64,000 bases of DNA from contig CM074861.1 of assembly GCA_037501455.1 (NCBI GenBank), positions 34,550,001 to 34,614,000 of the forward strand, read 5' to 3'. The notes beneath the pieces are model-generated. The model did not search any database and was not told where the DNA came from. It saw only the letters and a program-made list of their open reading frames with translations. A program made the translations under genes and the position numbers. The stretch comes from Lantana camara. Lineage: Eukaryota; Streptophyta; Magnoliopsida; Lamiales; Verbenaceae. How positions within the stretch are numbered: position 1 is the first letter of the stretch; each line of letters begins with the position of its first letter. Positions 1 through 9,580 of the stretch are shown in pieces.

Positions 1-120
1 AGCATAGCGTGTGTGTTGTGTCCCTGTTCGTCGTGGATTTGGCACGTGTATGGACTTCCATTTCATATACGGGTCGGGTCCCTGTGCGGGGGATGTGGTA
101 CCTCACGCTCGGGTGCTACA
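1..120 (+). mobile_element. 3' end of a long LTR (element mostly outside window)
   Basis: The stretch ends in GGGTGCTACA and carries the GCGGGGGATGTGG terminal motif that closes every other long LTR here (3480, 13290, 22320, 37995, 40970). It adjoins sequence (from 121) that matches the inside of element A at about 6034, so this LTR probably belongs to an element inserted into the internal region of a further A copy. Its left part and target duplication lie outside the window. Confidence 0.7.
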
Positions 121-209
121 CATGCAATTTAATTCAATAATTTTGTTGTTGTGTGCCTTGGTCTCTTTTCATGATAATTGCCTTGTATAATTGATGAATA
201 ATGTGCTTG

Positions 210-212
<3 letters not shown>

Positions 213-257
<45 letters not shown>
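213..257. repeat. (TA)n microsatellite
   Basis: About 22 uninterrupted TA units. The equivalent place in element A (about 6129-6144) has only about eight, so the tract has changed length between copies. Confidence 0.95.
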
Positions 258-259
<2 letters not shown>

Positions 260-281
260 CTTATCCCTACGTGTCTTATTT

Positions 282-329
282 GAGAGACGGGGTTCTCTCT
301 TCTTGTTGTTTGACAGACGGGGTTCTCTC
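282..329 (+). repeat. PPT-proximal hairpin repeats, 2 copies
   Basis: Two units at 282-299 and 312-329, spaced 30 bp. The first is GAGAGACGGGGTTCTCTC, able to fold as a 6-bp stem (GAGAGA/TCTCTC) with a CGGGGT loop. In the second one arm base is changed (GACAGA). The cluster sits about 50 bp before the polypurine tract, as in elements A, B and D. Confidence 0.85.
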
Positions 330-750
330 TTTGTTTGCTTTAGTTTTAGTGAATCCGAGGACGAATTCTTTTTAAGAGGGTGAGTTTGTAACGCCCCAGT
401 TCTGTGATTTAAGCTTGACGTATGTGGTTACTAAAGTGCGCAATTTAATTAATTATATATGATTTTTAATTATGGATTCTTTTTTTAAGTTTTATTGTTT
501 AATTATGAATTCTTGATCGTATTTGCGTATATGCTCTTGTTTGAGTGTCGTTCTTATTCGATTTGATTTCTGTTTTTCGTGGATTCTTGGCATGAGAGAA
601 TTATGTGCTTTAAGATCATGTTTATTTGCTCGTTGCATGATTTTGTTCTTGCATTTTTGAGTTTTGTGTTCGTTTGTGTGATCGGAACCGAAAAGGGGGC
701 TAAAGAGCATTTAGCGTACCTTGCGTTCCGGGCGGCATATCTTGAGCTCG

Positions 751-770
751 GGAACTCGGAATCGAGTTCC
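751..770 (+). other. Covarying stem-loop (loop GAAT), element A 5' LTR
   Basis: Arms GGAACTCG/CGAGTTCC pair perfectly around GAAT. It lies just after GGGGGCTAAAGAGC, which starts another small hairpin (GCTAAA/TTTAGC). The same position in E, F, D and K has different but still complementary arms. Confidence 0.7.
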
Positions 771-1593
771 GTCAACTCCATTGGATCTGAATCGATGAAT
801 CGGAGACAATGGGTTAATCCTCATGTTTTTCTAAGACCAATTGGATCCTCAAATTTCAACCGGAACGAGCAACTCGTGCTTAAATTGACCGATCAAGACT
901 ATACCTAAGTCACGGACCTATTATTAGGCACCTAGACCCTATCCATTGACCCTAGCCACTTGCACACTCTCTCCCTCACCCTTTTCTGCCCCAAACTGAC
1001 ACCCAACCCCCCCCCCCCCCCACACTTAGATATTTTCAGTTTTATGGGAAGAGAAGGAGAAGAAGGAAGAAAAGAAGAAGAAGAAGAAACCCTTTTTGGC
1101 CATGGGAGTTTTGAGCTCATCTCCCCACCTTTTCTTCTCCAAATTGAAAGGTAAACTCATATTTGTGTTTTGTATCACTTGGTAATCATTTGAAGTTCCA
1201 TATTCCATAATTTCTCCAAGATTTGAGCATGTTTCGGCATATGGCATGAATAGTGACGGGTTGGGAGAAAATGGATGATTCTAGCTTGCTTTCTTGTGAA
1301 TTCTTTTGGTATGAAGCATGTATTTTATTCCTAACACATCATATGTGATATGTATGAACTTAGTTTGGGTAGTGGATTAGGATCCATGACTTTGCCATTT
1401 GTGAAAAGTGAAGAGTTTGCATGAACTTGTTCCATATTCTTTCCTTGCTTGATTTGTTGCATCTTCGGTTGTCTTAATGGATTGAAATGCATGAATATTT
1501 GCTACCCTAACTTACCTATGTGTGTTAATTTGATGTTTATATGGTTTAGCATGAGTTTTACCCTGCTTGTTGTGTATTTTTCGCCACTGACCT

Positions 1594-1707
1594 AAATCCG
1601 TGAGGGTGGATTTTTGGCCTTGAAGAAATCCGCGGGGGTGGATTTGATGCAGAAGAGCTTCTGACCAGAATCCATGGGGGTGGATTTTTCCCCATGAGGG
1701 TGGATTC
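1594..1707 (+). repeat. Four-palindrome cluster, element A 5' LTR
   Basis: Units at 1594-1613, 1626-1645, 1668-1687 and 1688-1707. Unit 2 is AAATCCGC-GGGG-GTGGATTT and unit 3 GAATCCAT-GGGG-GTGGATTT. At RNA level the eight arm positions pair in both when G-U pairs are allowed. Unit 4 keeps only the inner four pairs. Confidence 0.75.
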
Positions 1708-2348
1708 TGCCCTGCCCATTTTTATTACCCCGGTTCCCTTTTTCGTCGCTTGTTTGAGCTTCCTCCACCTCTTTTACGACTTCTATGCTATACTAACATG
1801 TTTTATAATATGTTATCTTATTTATTATAAATTTTCATGATTTTTCGTGGAATATTTTACGAGTTATGATTTAATATGTCGTTAATGCTCCAAGTACGTG
1901 CACATATGGATCTTTGCTATCAATATGAACCCTACTTGTGTATTTATCTTTTCTTTATGATTCATATGAATTGTATACTTGTTGAAATATGGGTTATGAT
2001 CTTTGTTTCGGAATTAATGGATGGATTTGATATTATACATGGGAGATATGAACTCAAGTGACTATGAAAGCCCCAAGAATGAATGAAATGATTGATTATG
2101 TGCCTTAATGCATCTCCATGACATGACTTCCTCTCTTATGCATATCATAAGACATTCATTGCATTGCCGTGCGTCATATATGGTTCATTTAGATTCTTGA
2201 GTCTCACGAATGCATTGTATCATCTTGTGTACAGTTTTCTCCAGGGCGGAGATATGCCGGGTTCATAGGACACCTCAAGTCTTTCTTTCTTTTGGTATTG
2301 TCAGTAAGGTGTAACAGGTGGGTTTCTATTCTATTAGCTAAAACGACC

Positions 2349-2359
2349 CTATATAAACC
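2349..2359 (+). promoter_or_regulatory. Candidate LTR TATA box, element A 5' LTR
   Basis: CTATATAAACC fits the plant TATA consensus and recurs at 8412-8422 in the 3' LTR; related LTRs have TATATATA tracts at the same place after a CCCTAC/CCCTAT context. If it is used, the structured domain at 2497-2717 falls in the 5' leader of the genomic RNA. The transcription start itself cannot be seen. Confidence 0.4.
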
Positions 2360-2496
2360 AACGTGTAAAGTTTTAAGCCAAAATGTATTTACTACGTATA
2401 CAGAATCTTTTCTCGAGTAAATGATGTCAAACGTAAGCCTTTCTTTCATGAACCCTTACCCAATGTTTTGGCGAGATCAGTGAACACAATGTTTAA

Positions 2497-2717
2497 TGGG
2501 GCCCGAGACTATGTGTACGTGGCTATCCGGGGAAGCTCGGGCTGACGGTGATCCCCGTGCACTAGTCCCAACTATTTAACAAAGACCGGACCTCGCTAGG
2601 AGATTAGCGTGGAATGGTAGTTGAGCGCCCTTGGGGGATTAATGTACCCCCCCGGGGTCAATGCATGAGGTGGTCGGGTCTTGCTAACCCGTCCACCACC
2701 CGGAGGAAGAAGGTTGG
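2497..2717 (+). other. Conserved structured domain (GGGCTGACGG), element A 5' LTR
   Basis: Copy of the ~220-nt domain shared by A-F. This copy has lost one pair of stem P1 (GAGACTA instead of GGGACTA), which the 3' LTR copy keeps. Stems P2-P4 are present. Confidence 0.75.
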
Positions 2718-3517
2718 AACTTATTTTATGATATGATTATGAATGTATGCTAATGAACTAATACATGAACGAATGAATGAATGTGATATGATCACTAATG
2801 AATGATTGAATGAATGAATGAATTAATTAATTAATGCACACACGAGGAGAAGGTTGGAAAATTCGCCCTCTCGCCGGGCTCACGTATTGACCCTATGAAT
2901 GATTATGAATATGAAATTATGAAATTGATCGTTATAATCCCGAGCGTTGTTTTCCTTTGCTTTCACCCACTTGGGAAATATTTAATAAAACCTCGTACGG
3001 GATTATAGCTTTCATGTGGGTGTGTTTAAATTCTGTTATATTATTATTATTCTATTATGCCCCATTTTATACCCACCAATCTCCTTTAGACTGAACTCAG
3101 ATTGTTTTCAATTTTCTTGCAGGTTTGGAGTGCTGGCGGGGAGTCGTGTTGTCAGGTCTTTTGGTCAAGTTGAGTCTTGTCACACACTTTCATTGTAACT
3201 CAATCATTTATGAGCATTGTATGATTATGATTATTTTATGATTTGTGTATGAAATTCGGAACTAGGTATCTAGGTTAGTTGAACCCGTTGTTCTATTTTA
3301 TTGGAATGAATTTATCTGCATTGCTTCCGCATTTGTTTATTTCTTTTGATAATTGTTTATTCGGTTTTAAATTTTTAGCTCCGGCCTAGCCTAGTGAGTG
3401 AGTGTGTCCCCGTTCGCTGTGAGCTTGGTTCATTTATGGACTCTCCATTTCATGTGTGGATCGGGCTCATAGTACGGGGGATGTGACGCCTCTTGTTTCG
3501 GGCGTTACATCCTTAAG

Positions 3518-3530
3518 TGGTATCAGAGCC
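3518..3530 (+). promoter_or_regulatory. Primer binding site, initiator tRNA-Met (element A)
   Basis: TGGTATCAGAGCC is the standard plant initiator-Met primer site, eight bases (TCCTTAAG) after the LTR end. D has the same spacer and B one base different (TCTTTAAG). A hairpin CCGGTT-GCAA-AACCGG (3530-3545) overlaps its last base. Confidence 0.93.
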
Positions 3531-6293
3531 CGGTTGCAAAACCGGTGTTCTAGTGTCGTGATTGAGTCAGTTAGGTCGCACGGCGTAGGAACAACTTGTT
3601 AATGTGTGCATTGCATCGATTTGGCATGAATATTTGATACTAATTGTTGGAAATTGCTTAATACATGTATTCAATCTATTCTCTTTTTTAGTTGCTTTAA
3701 ATGTTGCATTTTGCATTCTATGTGCATTGATTAATGTAACAACGCGCCATAAACATACCCTAATCTTCACGCATCCATATTTGAGTTGATTTTTCTTATA
3801 TAGGCTACTATCATGCAAACAAAGCTACAATTCACACCAACTACAATTGACAAATTAACTTGAAGGCCGAGTGTTCAAATTCCGCGGCTTGCACAATGGA
3901 ACTACCTATCATGGCTCGTATCATGGGAGGAAGCTTCTATCACGGGAAGGTTCATCAATCATGCCCTACCTACAAACCTTGAAGGTTCTCAACATACAAG
4001 AATTGTAAAGACTCAAGTTCTAACTTAAGGGATGCGTGAGACAACGAGAGGGGTGTGGAACTTTTCACCACCCCGATTTTGAAGACATTTAATACAAGAT
4101 TAAATGCTCCAAGGTTCACCGTTGAAGCTCCGAGTTTGGAATGGTTGGGCGATTGGAAGACCAAATTGGGAAGCTTCAAGGGATCGGATGCAAGATGTGT
4201 TAAAAAGGTTCGACTCAACTCAGATGCATGGATTGGGAGCCGTTAATCATAAAGCTCACTATGAGGTCAAATATGGAAGCTCACTTGATACGAATACAAG
4301 CGTGGGACAACAAATGGACGCAAGGCAAAGAGACTTAAGAGCATCGAGGAATTCAAATCGCGTCGTCTTCTTGGAACCTTGGAACATGGAGACATCAAGA
4401 AGCAAGCAAGAATGGAAAGCGTTATCACGGATGAATTATGCGCGTAGATCGGAAACAAAGGATAAGCTAAGGGAACTTTAACCGAAGAGGACATCAAGAT
4501 GAAGATTCGGACGACCTTTGGAGGTCGATGCTTGGAAGTACGTTGAGGTGTAAACTCCATGGACAAAGAAGACCTTGGGTTCAAGAATAGCACGTTCGGG
4601 CCGTGGGATATACAAATGGATGCAAAAAGATTATGGAGATTCGAAAACCATGGAAAGCTAAGGAATTATCAATGTCTCCAAAGAAAGCTACAATTATGGG
4701 AATGAGGAACACGTCATCAAGCTAAAAGCTTACCACCTCGGTGACAGGTTCTGCATATTCATGGCACGAGCATCATTCATCGATTTAAATTAATTACTTT
4801 CTTTATCTATATGTATGTTTATGTTTAATTAATATAATTGCTTCAACGTGTTGCATCGTTGCATCTTTAATTGTTTACTATGTGCATTGGCATGTTAATC
4901 CAACATGCATGGCTTAGTGTTTAATTGATAGGGAATGGCTCCATCTTGTTCATCAAGCGATTCTTTGATCAAGGCTTACTCGAATCAAGACGAGAAGAAT
5001 ACTTGGGTTATATCTTGGGAGTTAAAAAGGAAAAAGGAATTTGGAGGCTTGGAAATTAGAACCGGAGTAGAGCAAAAACGGATGCTTAACCCTATCAATC
5101 ATGTCGAATTGAGTGAAAGCAAGAGTTCCGGGCATATAGCTTAGCTAGCACAATCTACACCGAAGAAACTAAGTTGAAGAGTTTTGGGGAAACCTTAATC
5201 TCAGAGGCGAAGTAACGAATTCAACTAAAATTTCCAAATAAGGGAGCATTGATTAGGAAATAATGTAAATCCTTTTCGATCCTTGAAGGGATTACCTTTA
5301 GTTGAAAGAATGGAAATACAAGAGACAACAAGTAACGAAAACTTCATATGAGGGATAAAGGACGAATGGAGCTGGAATCTTAAGGAGCGAGAAAGTTTTG
5401 GGTTAACCTCGGGGATTATAGGAAGAACAAGACTAGAGAATAGTATTCCAAGAATTAAGAGAATTAGGTGAGAAATTGGAGGGGCAACGAATTTGGGTTT
5501 ATGGCGATAACCTCTCTACCAGAAACGGCTTATCAAGAATTTTGATACAAGAAGGGATTAAATTAGTCCAGATTTCAAGAAGAGCAAGAAAGAGAAAAGT
5601 TGGGGATCAGAAGGAAGTAATTATTGAAGGGTTTGAATTGAAGCTTAGGAGTGAATTAAAGAAACAGAAGTGAAGTGCACGTATAAAGGTCGAAGATGAA
5701 ATAAATTCGGAGATTAGCAAAGGACGCCACTAAGTATTGAAGGGATGTGATTAATGTACGACACACCAACTTTACCTAGTGGTCGATCATCCCTTCACGA
5801 AGGCTTCATGGAAAGGTTTAGCACTTGCTATCATTTCAAGATTCAATTAGATGAAGCCATGGAAGTAATAGCGGAAGGGATGAATACCTTTACGAACTCA
5901 ACTTCTATAGAGAAAAAGGAAACTTCAAGAATTGATCGGGAGTCAAATTGGATCCTCCAACTACTTTATGAATTATCAACCTTCAACCTCATTGCTACGG
6001 TGAACGGTATCATAAACATTCATGGCATATACATACATGCAATTTAATTCAATAATTTTGTTGTTGTGTGCCTTGGTCTCTTTTCATGATAATTGCCTTG
6101 TATAATTGATGAATAATGTGCTTGCCTTATATATATATATATATTACTTGGCCCTACGTGTCTTACTTGATGTTAATTGTTGTAATTGCCATTGTTACCT
6201 CCTCCTTGTTATTTGCTCTTTGTTGTTGTTGTTGCTTATGTTTGGGTTGTGTCGCTCGGGAGTATTGGAGACTCCCTTGTCTCCTTGTTGTTT

Positions 6294-6401
6294 GAGAGAC
6301 GGGGTTCTCTCTCCTTGTTGTTTGAGAGACGGGGTTCTCTCTCCTTGTTGTTTCAGAGACGGGGTTCTCTCTTCTTGTTGTTTGAGAGACGGGGTTCTCT
6401 C
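6294..6401 (+). repeat. PPT-proximal hairpin repeats, 4 copies (element A)
   Basis: Units at 6294, 6324, 6354 and 6384 with an exact 30-bp period: an 18-bp GAGAGACGGGGTTCTCTC hairpin and a 12-bp spacer rich in CTTGTTGTTT. The third unit begins CAGAGA. The array ends about 45 bp before the polypurine tract. Confidence 0.92.
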
Positions 6402-6444
6402 TTTGTTTGCTTTAGTTTTAGTGAATCTGACGACGGATTCTTTT

Positions 6445-6458
6445 TAAGGGGGTGAGTT
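6445..6458 (+). promoter_or_regulatory. Polypurine tract (element A)
   Basis: TTAAGGGGGTGAGTT directly precedes the TGTAACGCC of the 3' LTR and would prime plus-strand synthesis. The upstream copy at about 374-386 reads TTAAGAGGGTGAGTT. Confidence 0.85.
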
Positions 6459-6822
6459 TGTAACGCCCCAGTTCTGTGATTTAAGCTTGACGTATGTGGT
6501 TACTAAAGTGCGCAATTTAATTAATTATATATGATTTTTAATTATGGATTCTTTTGTTAAGTTTTATTGTTTAATTATGAATTCTTAATCGTATTTGCGT
6601 ATATGCTCTTGTTTGAGTGTCGTTCTTATTCGATTTGATTTCTGTTTTTCGTGGATTCTTGGCATGAGAGAATTATGTGCTTTAAGATCATGTTTATTTG
6701 CTCGTTGCATGATTTTGTTCTTGCATGTTTGAGTTTTGTGTTCGTTTGTGTGATCGGAACCGAAAAGGGGGCTAAAGAGCATTTAGCGTACCTTGTGTTC
6801 CGGGCGGCATATCTTGAGCTCG

Positions 6823-6842
6823 GGAACTCGGAATCGAGTTCC
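6823..6842 (+). other. Covarying stem-loop (loop GAAT), element A 3' LTR
   Basis: Same arms (GGAACTCG/CGAGTTCC) and GAAT loop as the 5' LTR copy at 751-770. Confidence 0.7.
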
Positions 6843-7657
6843 GTCAACTCCATTGGATCTGAATCGATGAATCGGAGACAATGGGTTAATCCTCATGTTT
6901 TTCTAAGACCAATTGGATCCTCAAATTTCAACCGGAACGAGCAACTCGTGCTTAAATTGACCGATCAAGACTATACCTAAGTCACGGACCTATTATTAGG
7001 CACCTAGACCCTATCCATTGACCCTAGCCACTTGCACACTCTCTCCCTCACCCTTTTCTGCCCCAAACCGACACCCTAACCCCCCCACACTTAGATATTT
7101 TCAGTTTTATGGGAAGAGAAGGAGAAGAAGGAAGAAAAGAAGAAGAAGAAGAAACCCTTTTTGGCCATGGGAGTTTTGAGCTCATCTCCCTACCTTTTCT
7201 TCTCCAAATTGAAAGGTAAACTCATATTTGTGTTGTGTATCACTTGGTAATCATTTTAAGTTCCATATTCCATGATTTCTCCAAGATTTGAGCATGTTTG
7301 GGCATATGGCATGAATAGTGATGGGTTGGGAGAAAATGGATGATTCTAGCTTGCTTTCTTGTGAATTCTTTTGGTATGAAGCATGTATTTTATTCCTAAC
7401 ACATCATATGTGATATGTATGAACTTAGTTTGGGTAGTGGATTAGGATCCATGACTTTGCCATTTGTGAGAAGTGAAGAGTTTGCATGAACTTGTTCCAT
7501 ATTCTTTCCTTGCTTGATTTGTTGCATCTTCGGTTGTCTTAATGGATTGAAATGCATGAATATTTGCTACCCTAACTTACCTATGTGTGTTAATTTGATG
7601 TTTATATGGTTTAGCATGAGTTTTACCCTGCTTGTTGTGTGTTTTCACCACTGACCT

Positions 7658-7771
7658 AAATCCGCGAGGGTGGATTTTTGGCCTTGAAGAAATCCGCAGG
7701 GGTGGATTTGATGCAGAAGAGCTTCTGACCAGAATCCATGGGGGTGGATTTTTCCCCATGGGGGTGGATTC
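7658..7771 (+). repeat. Four-palindrome cluster, element A 3' LTR
   Basis: Units at 7658, 7690, 7732 and 7752. Unit 1 reads AAATCCGC-GAGG-GTGGATTT where the 5' LTR has AAATCCGT, so a G-C pair alternates with a G-U pair. Unit 2 has loop AGGG. Confidence 0.75.
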
Positions 7772-8559
7772 TGCCCTGCCCATTTTTATTACCCCGGTTC
7801 CCTTTTTCGTCGCTTGTTTGAGCTTCCTCCACCTCTTTTACGACTTCTATGCTATACTAACATGTTTTATAATATGTTATCTTATTTATTATAAATTTTC
7901 ATGATTTTTTCTGGAATATTTTACGAGTTATGATTTAATATGTCGTTAATGCTCCAAGTATGTGCACATATGGATCTTTGCTATCAATATGAACCCTACT
8001 TGTGTATTTATCTTTTCTTTATGATTCATATGAATTGTATACTTGTTGAAATATGGGTTATGATCTTTGTTCGGAATTAATGGATGGATTTGATATTATA
8101 CATGGGAGATATGAACTCAAGTGACTATGAAAGCCCCAAGAATGAATGAAATGATTGATTATGTGCCTTAATGCATCTCCATGACATGACTTCCTCTCTT
8201 ATGCATATCATAAGACATCCATTGCATTGTCGTGCGTCATATATGGTTCATTTAGAGTCTTGAGTCTCACGAATGCATTGTATCGTCTTGTGTACAGTTT
8301 TCTCCAGGGCGGAGATATACCGGGTTCATAGGACACCTCAAGTCTTTCTTTCTTTTGGTATTGTCGGTAAGGTGTAACAGGTGGGTTTCTCTTCTATTAG
8401 CTAAAACGACCCTATATAAACCAACGTGTAAAGTTTTAAGCCAAAATGTATTTACTACGTATACAGAGTCTTTTCTCGAGTAAATGATGTCAAACGTAAG
8501 CCTTTCTTTCATGAACCCTTACCCAATATTTTGGCGAGATCAGTGAACACAATGTTTAA

Positions 8560-8778
8560 TGGGGCCCGGGACTATGTGTACGTGGCTATCCGGGGAAGCT
8601 CGGGCTGACGGTGATCCCCGTGCACTAGTCCCAACTATTTAACAAAGACCGGACCTCGCTAGGAGATTAGCGTGGAATGGTAGTTGAGCGCCCTTGGGGG
8701 ATTCATGTACCCCCCTGGGTCAATGCATGAGGTGGTCGGGTCTTGCTAACCCGTCCACCACCCGGAGGAAGAAGGTTG
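8560..8778 (+). other. Conserved structured domain (GGGCTGACGG), element A 3' LTR
   Basis: P1: GGGACTA (8568-8574) pairs with TAGTCCC (8626-8632), then a bulged T, then GTGTACG (8576-8582) with CGTGCAC (8619-8625). The apical part holds CCGGGGAAGC and GGGCTGACGG (8602-8611). P2: CGCTA/TAGCG (8657-8661, 8668-8672). P3: GGGGG/CCCCC around ATTCATGTA (8696-8714). P4: GGTGG-CGGGT/ACCCG-CCACC (8731-8760). It ends in the purine-rich CCCGGAGGAAGAAGGTTGG. The pairings are my reading; no folding program was run. Confidence 0.78.
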
Positions 8779-9134
8779 GAACTTATTTTATGATATGATT
8801 ATGAATGTATGCTAATGAATGAATGCATGAACGAATGAATGAATGTGATATGATCACTAATGAATGATTGAATGAATGAATTAATTAATTAATGCACACA
8901 CGAGGAGAAGGTTGGAGAATTCGCCCTCCCGTCGGGCTCACGTATTGACCCCATGAATGATTATGAATATGGAAATATGAAATTGATCGTTGTAATCCCG
9001 AGCGTTGTTTTCCTTTGCTTTCACCCACTTGGGAAATATTTAATAAAACCTCGTACGGGATTATAGCTTGCATGTGGGTGTGTTTAAATTCTGTTATATT
9101 ATTATTATTCTATTATATCCCATTTTATACCCAC

Positions 9135-9151
9135 CAGTCTCCTATAGACTG
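9135..9151 (+). other. CAGTCT/AGACTG hairpin, element A 3' LTR
   Basis: CAGTCT-CCTAT-AGACTG, 6-bp stem with a 5-nt loop, about 30 bp before a TTCTTGCAG|G acceptor-like sequence. In the 5' LTR (about 3077) one arm base is mutated (CAATCT). Confidence 0.6.
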
Positions 9152-9580
9152 AACCCGGATTGTTTTCAGTTTTCTTGCAGGTTTGGAGTGCTAGGCGGGG
9201 AGTCGTGTTGTCAAGTCTTTTGGTCAAGTTGAGTCTTGTCGCACACTTTCATTGTAACTCAATCATTTATGAGCATTGTATGATTATGATTATTTTATGA
9301 TTTGTGTATGAAATTCAGGACTAGGTATCTATGTTAGTTGAACCAGTTGTTCTGTTTTATTGGAATGAATTTATCTGCATTGCTTCCGCATTTGTTTATT
9401 TCTTTTGATAATTGTTTATTCGGTTTTAAATTTTTAGCTCCCACCTAGCCTAGTGAGTGAGTGTGTCCCCGTTCGCTGTGAGCTTGGTTCATGTATGGAC
9501 TCTTCATTTCATGTGTGGATCGGGCTCATAGTGCGGGGGATGTAGCGCTTCTTGTTTCGGGAGTTACACATAATGTGTCC

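Larger units (their letters stand above)
121..386 (+). mobile_element. 3' tail of an A-type internal region
   Basis: This segment is nearly identical to 6034-6458, the last part of the internal region of element A, and ends in the same purine-rich tract directly before an LTR. It differs by a longer TA microsatellite, by a deletion, and by having two rather than four GAGAGACGGGGTTCTCTC units. It shows that the LTR at 387 is preceded by a second internal region, so A is part of an LTR-internal-LTR-internal-LTR array or of two overlapping elements. Confidence 0.8.
387..3509 (+). repeat. 5' LTR of element A
   Basis: 3123 bp, TGTAACGCCCC to GGGCGTTACA. Modules in order: GATT-type hairpin (751-770; loop here GAAT); candidate splice donor AAG|GTAAAC at 1150; palindrome cluster (1594-1707); GCCGTGCGTC block (about 2166) with candidate acceptor TTCTCCAG|G at 2244; TATA-like CTATATAAACC (2349-2359); structured domain (2497-2717); hairpin near 3077; GCGGGGGATGTGG end. 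A run of about 13 C lies at 1007-1020. ORFs inside it are short and not codon-constrained. Confidence 0.9.
3510..6458 (+). other. Internal region of element A, non-coding
   Basis: 2949 bp with no retrotransposon protein domain. The longest ORFs (4104-4481, 4055-4246, 5754-6047) match the internal region of D at nucleotide level, but a small indel near 4205 shifts the frame relative to D and base changes fall at all codon positions, so I read this as conserved non-coding DNA. Two related motifs, CGGTGACAGG (about 4739) and CGGTGAACGG (about 5998), each followed by CATTCATGGCA-like sequence, recur in B and D. A 6-bp stem GGGAGT/ACTCCC lies at 6258-6276. Confidence 0.75.
387..9568 (+). mobile_element. 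Element A: non-coding long-LTR retrotransposon (LARD-type)
   Basis: Two ~3.1-kb direct repeats (387-3509, 6459-9568) flank 2949 bp. Both start TGTAACGCCC; the left ends GGGCGTTACA and the right GGAGTTACA. An initiator-Met primer site follows the left LTR and a polypurine tract precedes the right one, so the structure is complete. No gag, protease, RT, RNase H or integrase similarity is visible in any frame of the internal region, which has only short ORFs with no conserved motif. By analogy with described LARDs it would be transcribed and mobilised by proteins of another element. The LTRs differ by only a small percentage by eye, so insertion was fairly recent. No target duplication can be checked, because 387 is joined to another internal region. 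Confidence 0.88.
6459..9568 (+). repeat. 3' LTR of element A
   Basis: 3110 bp, collinear with 387-3509 with scattered substitutions, a shorter C run near 7079 and a different number of GAATGAAT units near 8810-8885. It keeps better pairing in the structured domain than the 5' copy and ends GGAGTTACA. TATA-like box at 8412-8422. Confidence 0.9.

Noticed and set aside
579..908. 109-aa ORF, repeated at 6651-6980
   Set aside because: It lies in the A LTR, crosses the GATT hairpin, has no domain, and is repeated only because the LTR is.
4055..4246. ORF similar to one at 53613-53900 in element D (MELFTTPILKTF...)
   Set aside because: It starts at GTG, the similarity is equally strong outside the frame, and an indel shifts the frame between the copies.
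6294..6401. CRISPR-like array (18-bp palindromic repeats with 12-bp spacers)
   Set aside because: Spacers are themselves repeats, far too short, and the array is a fixed part of plant LTR elements.
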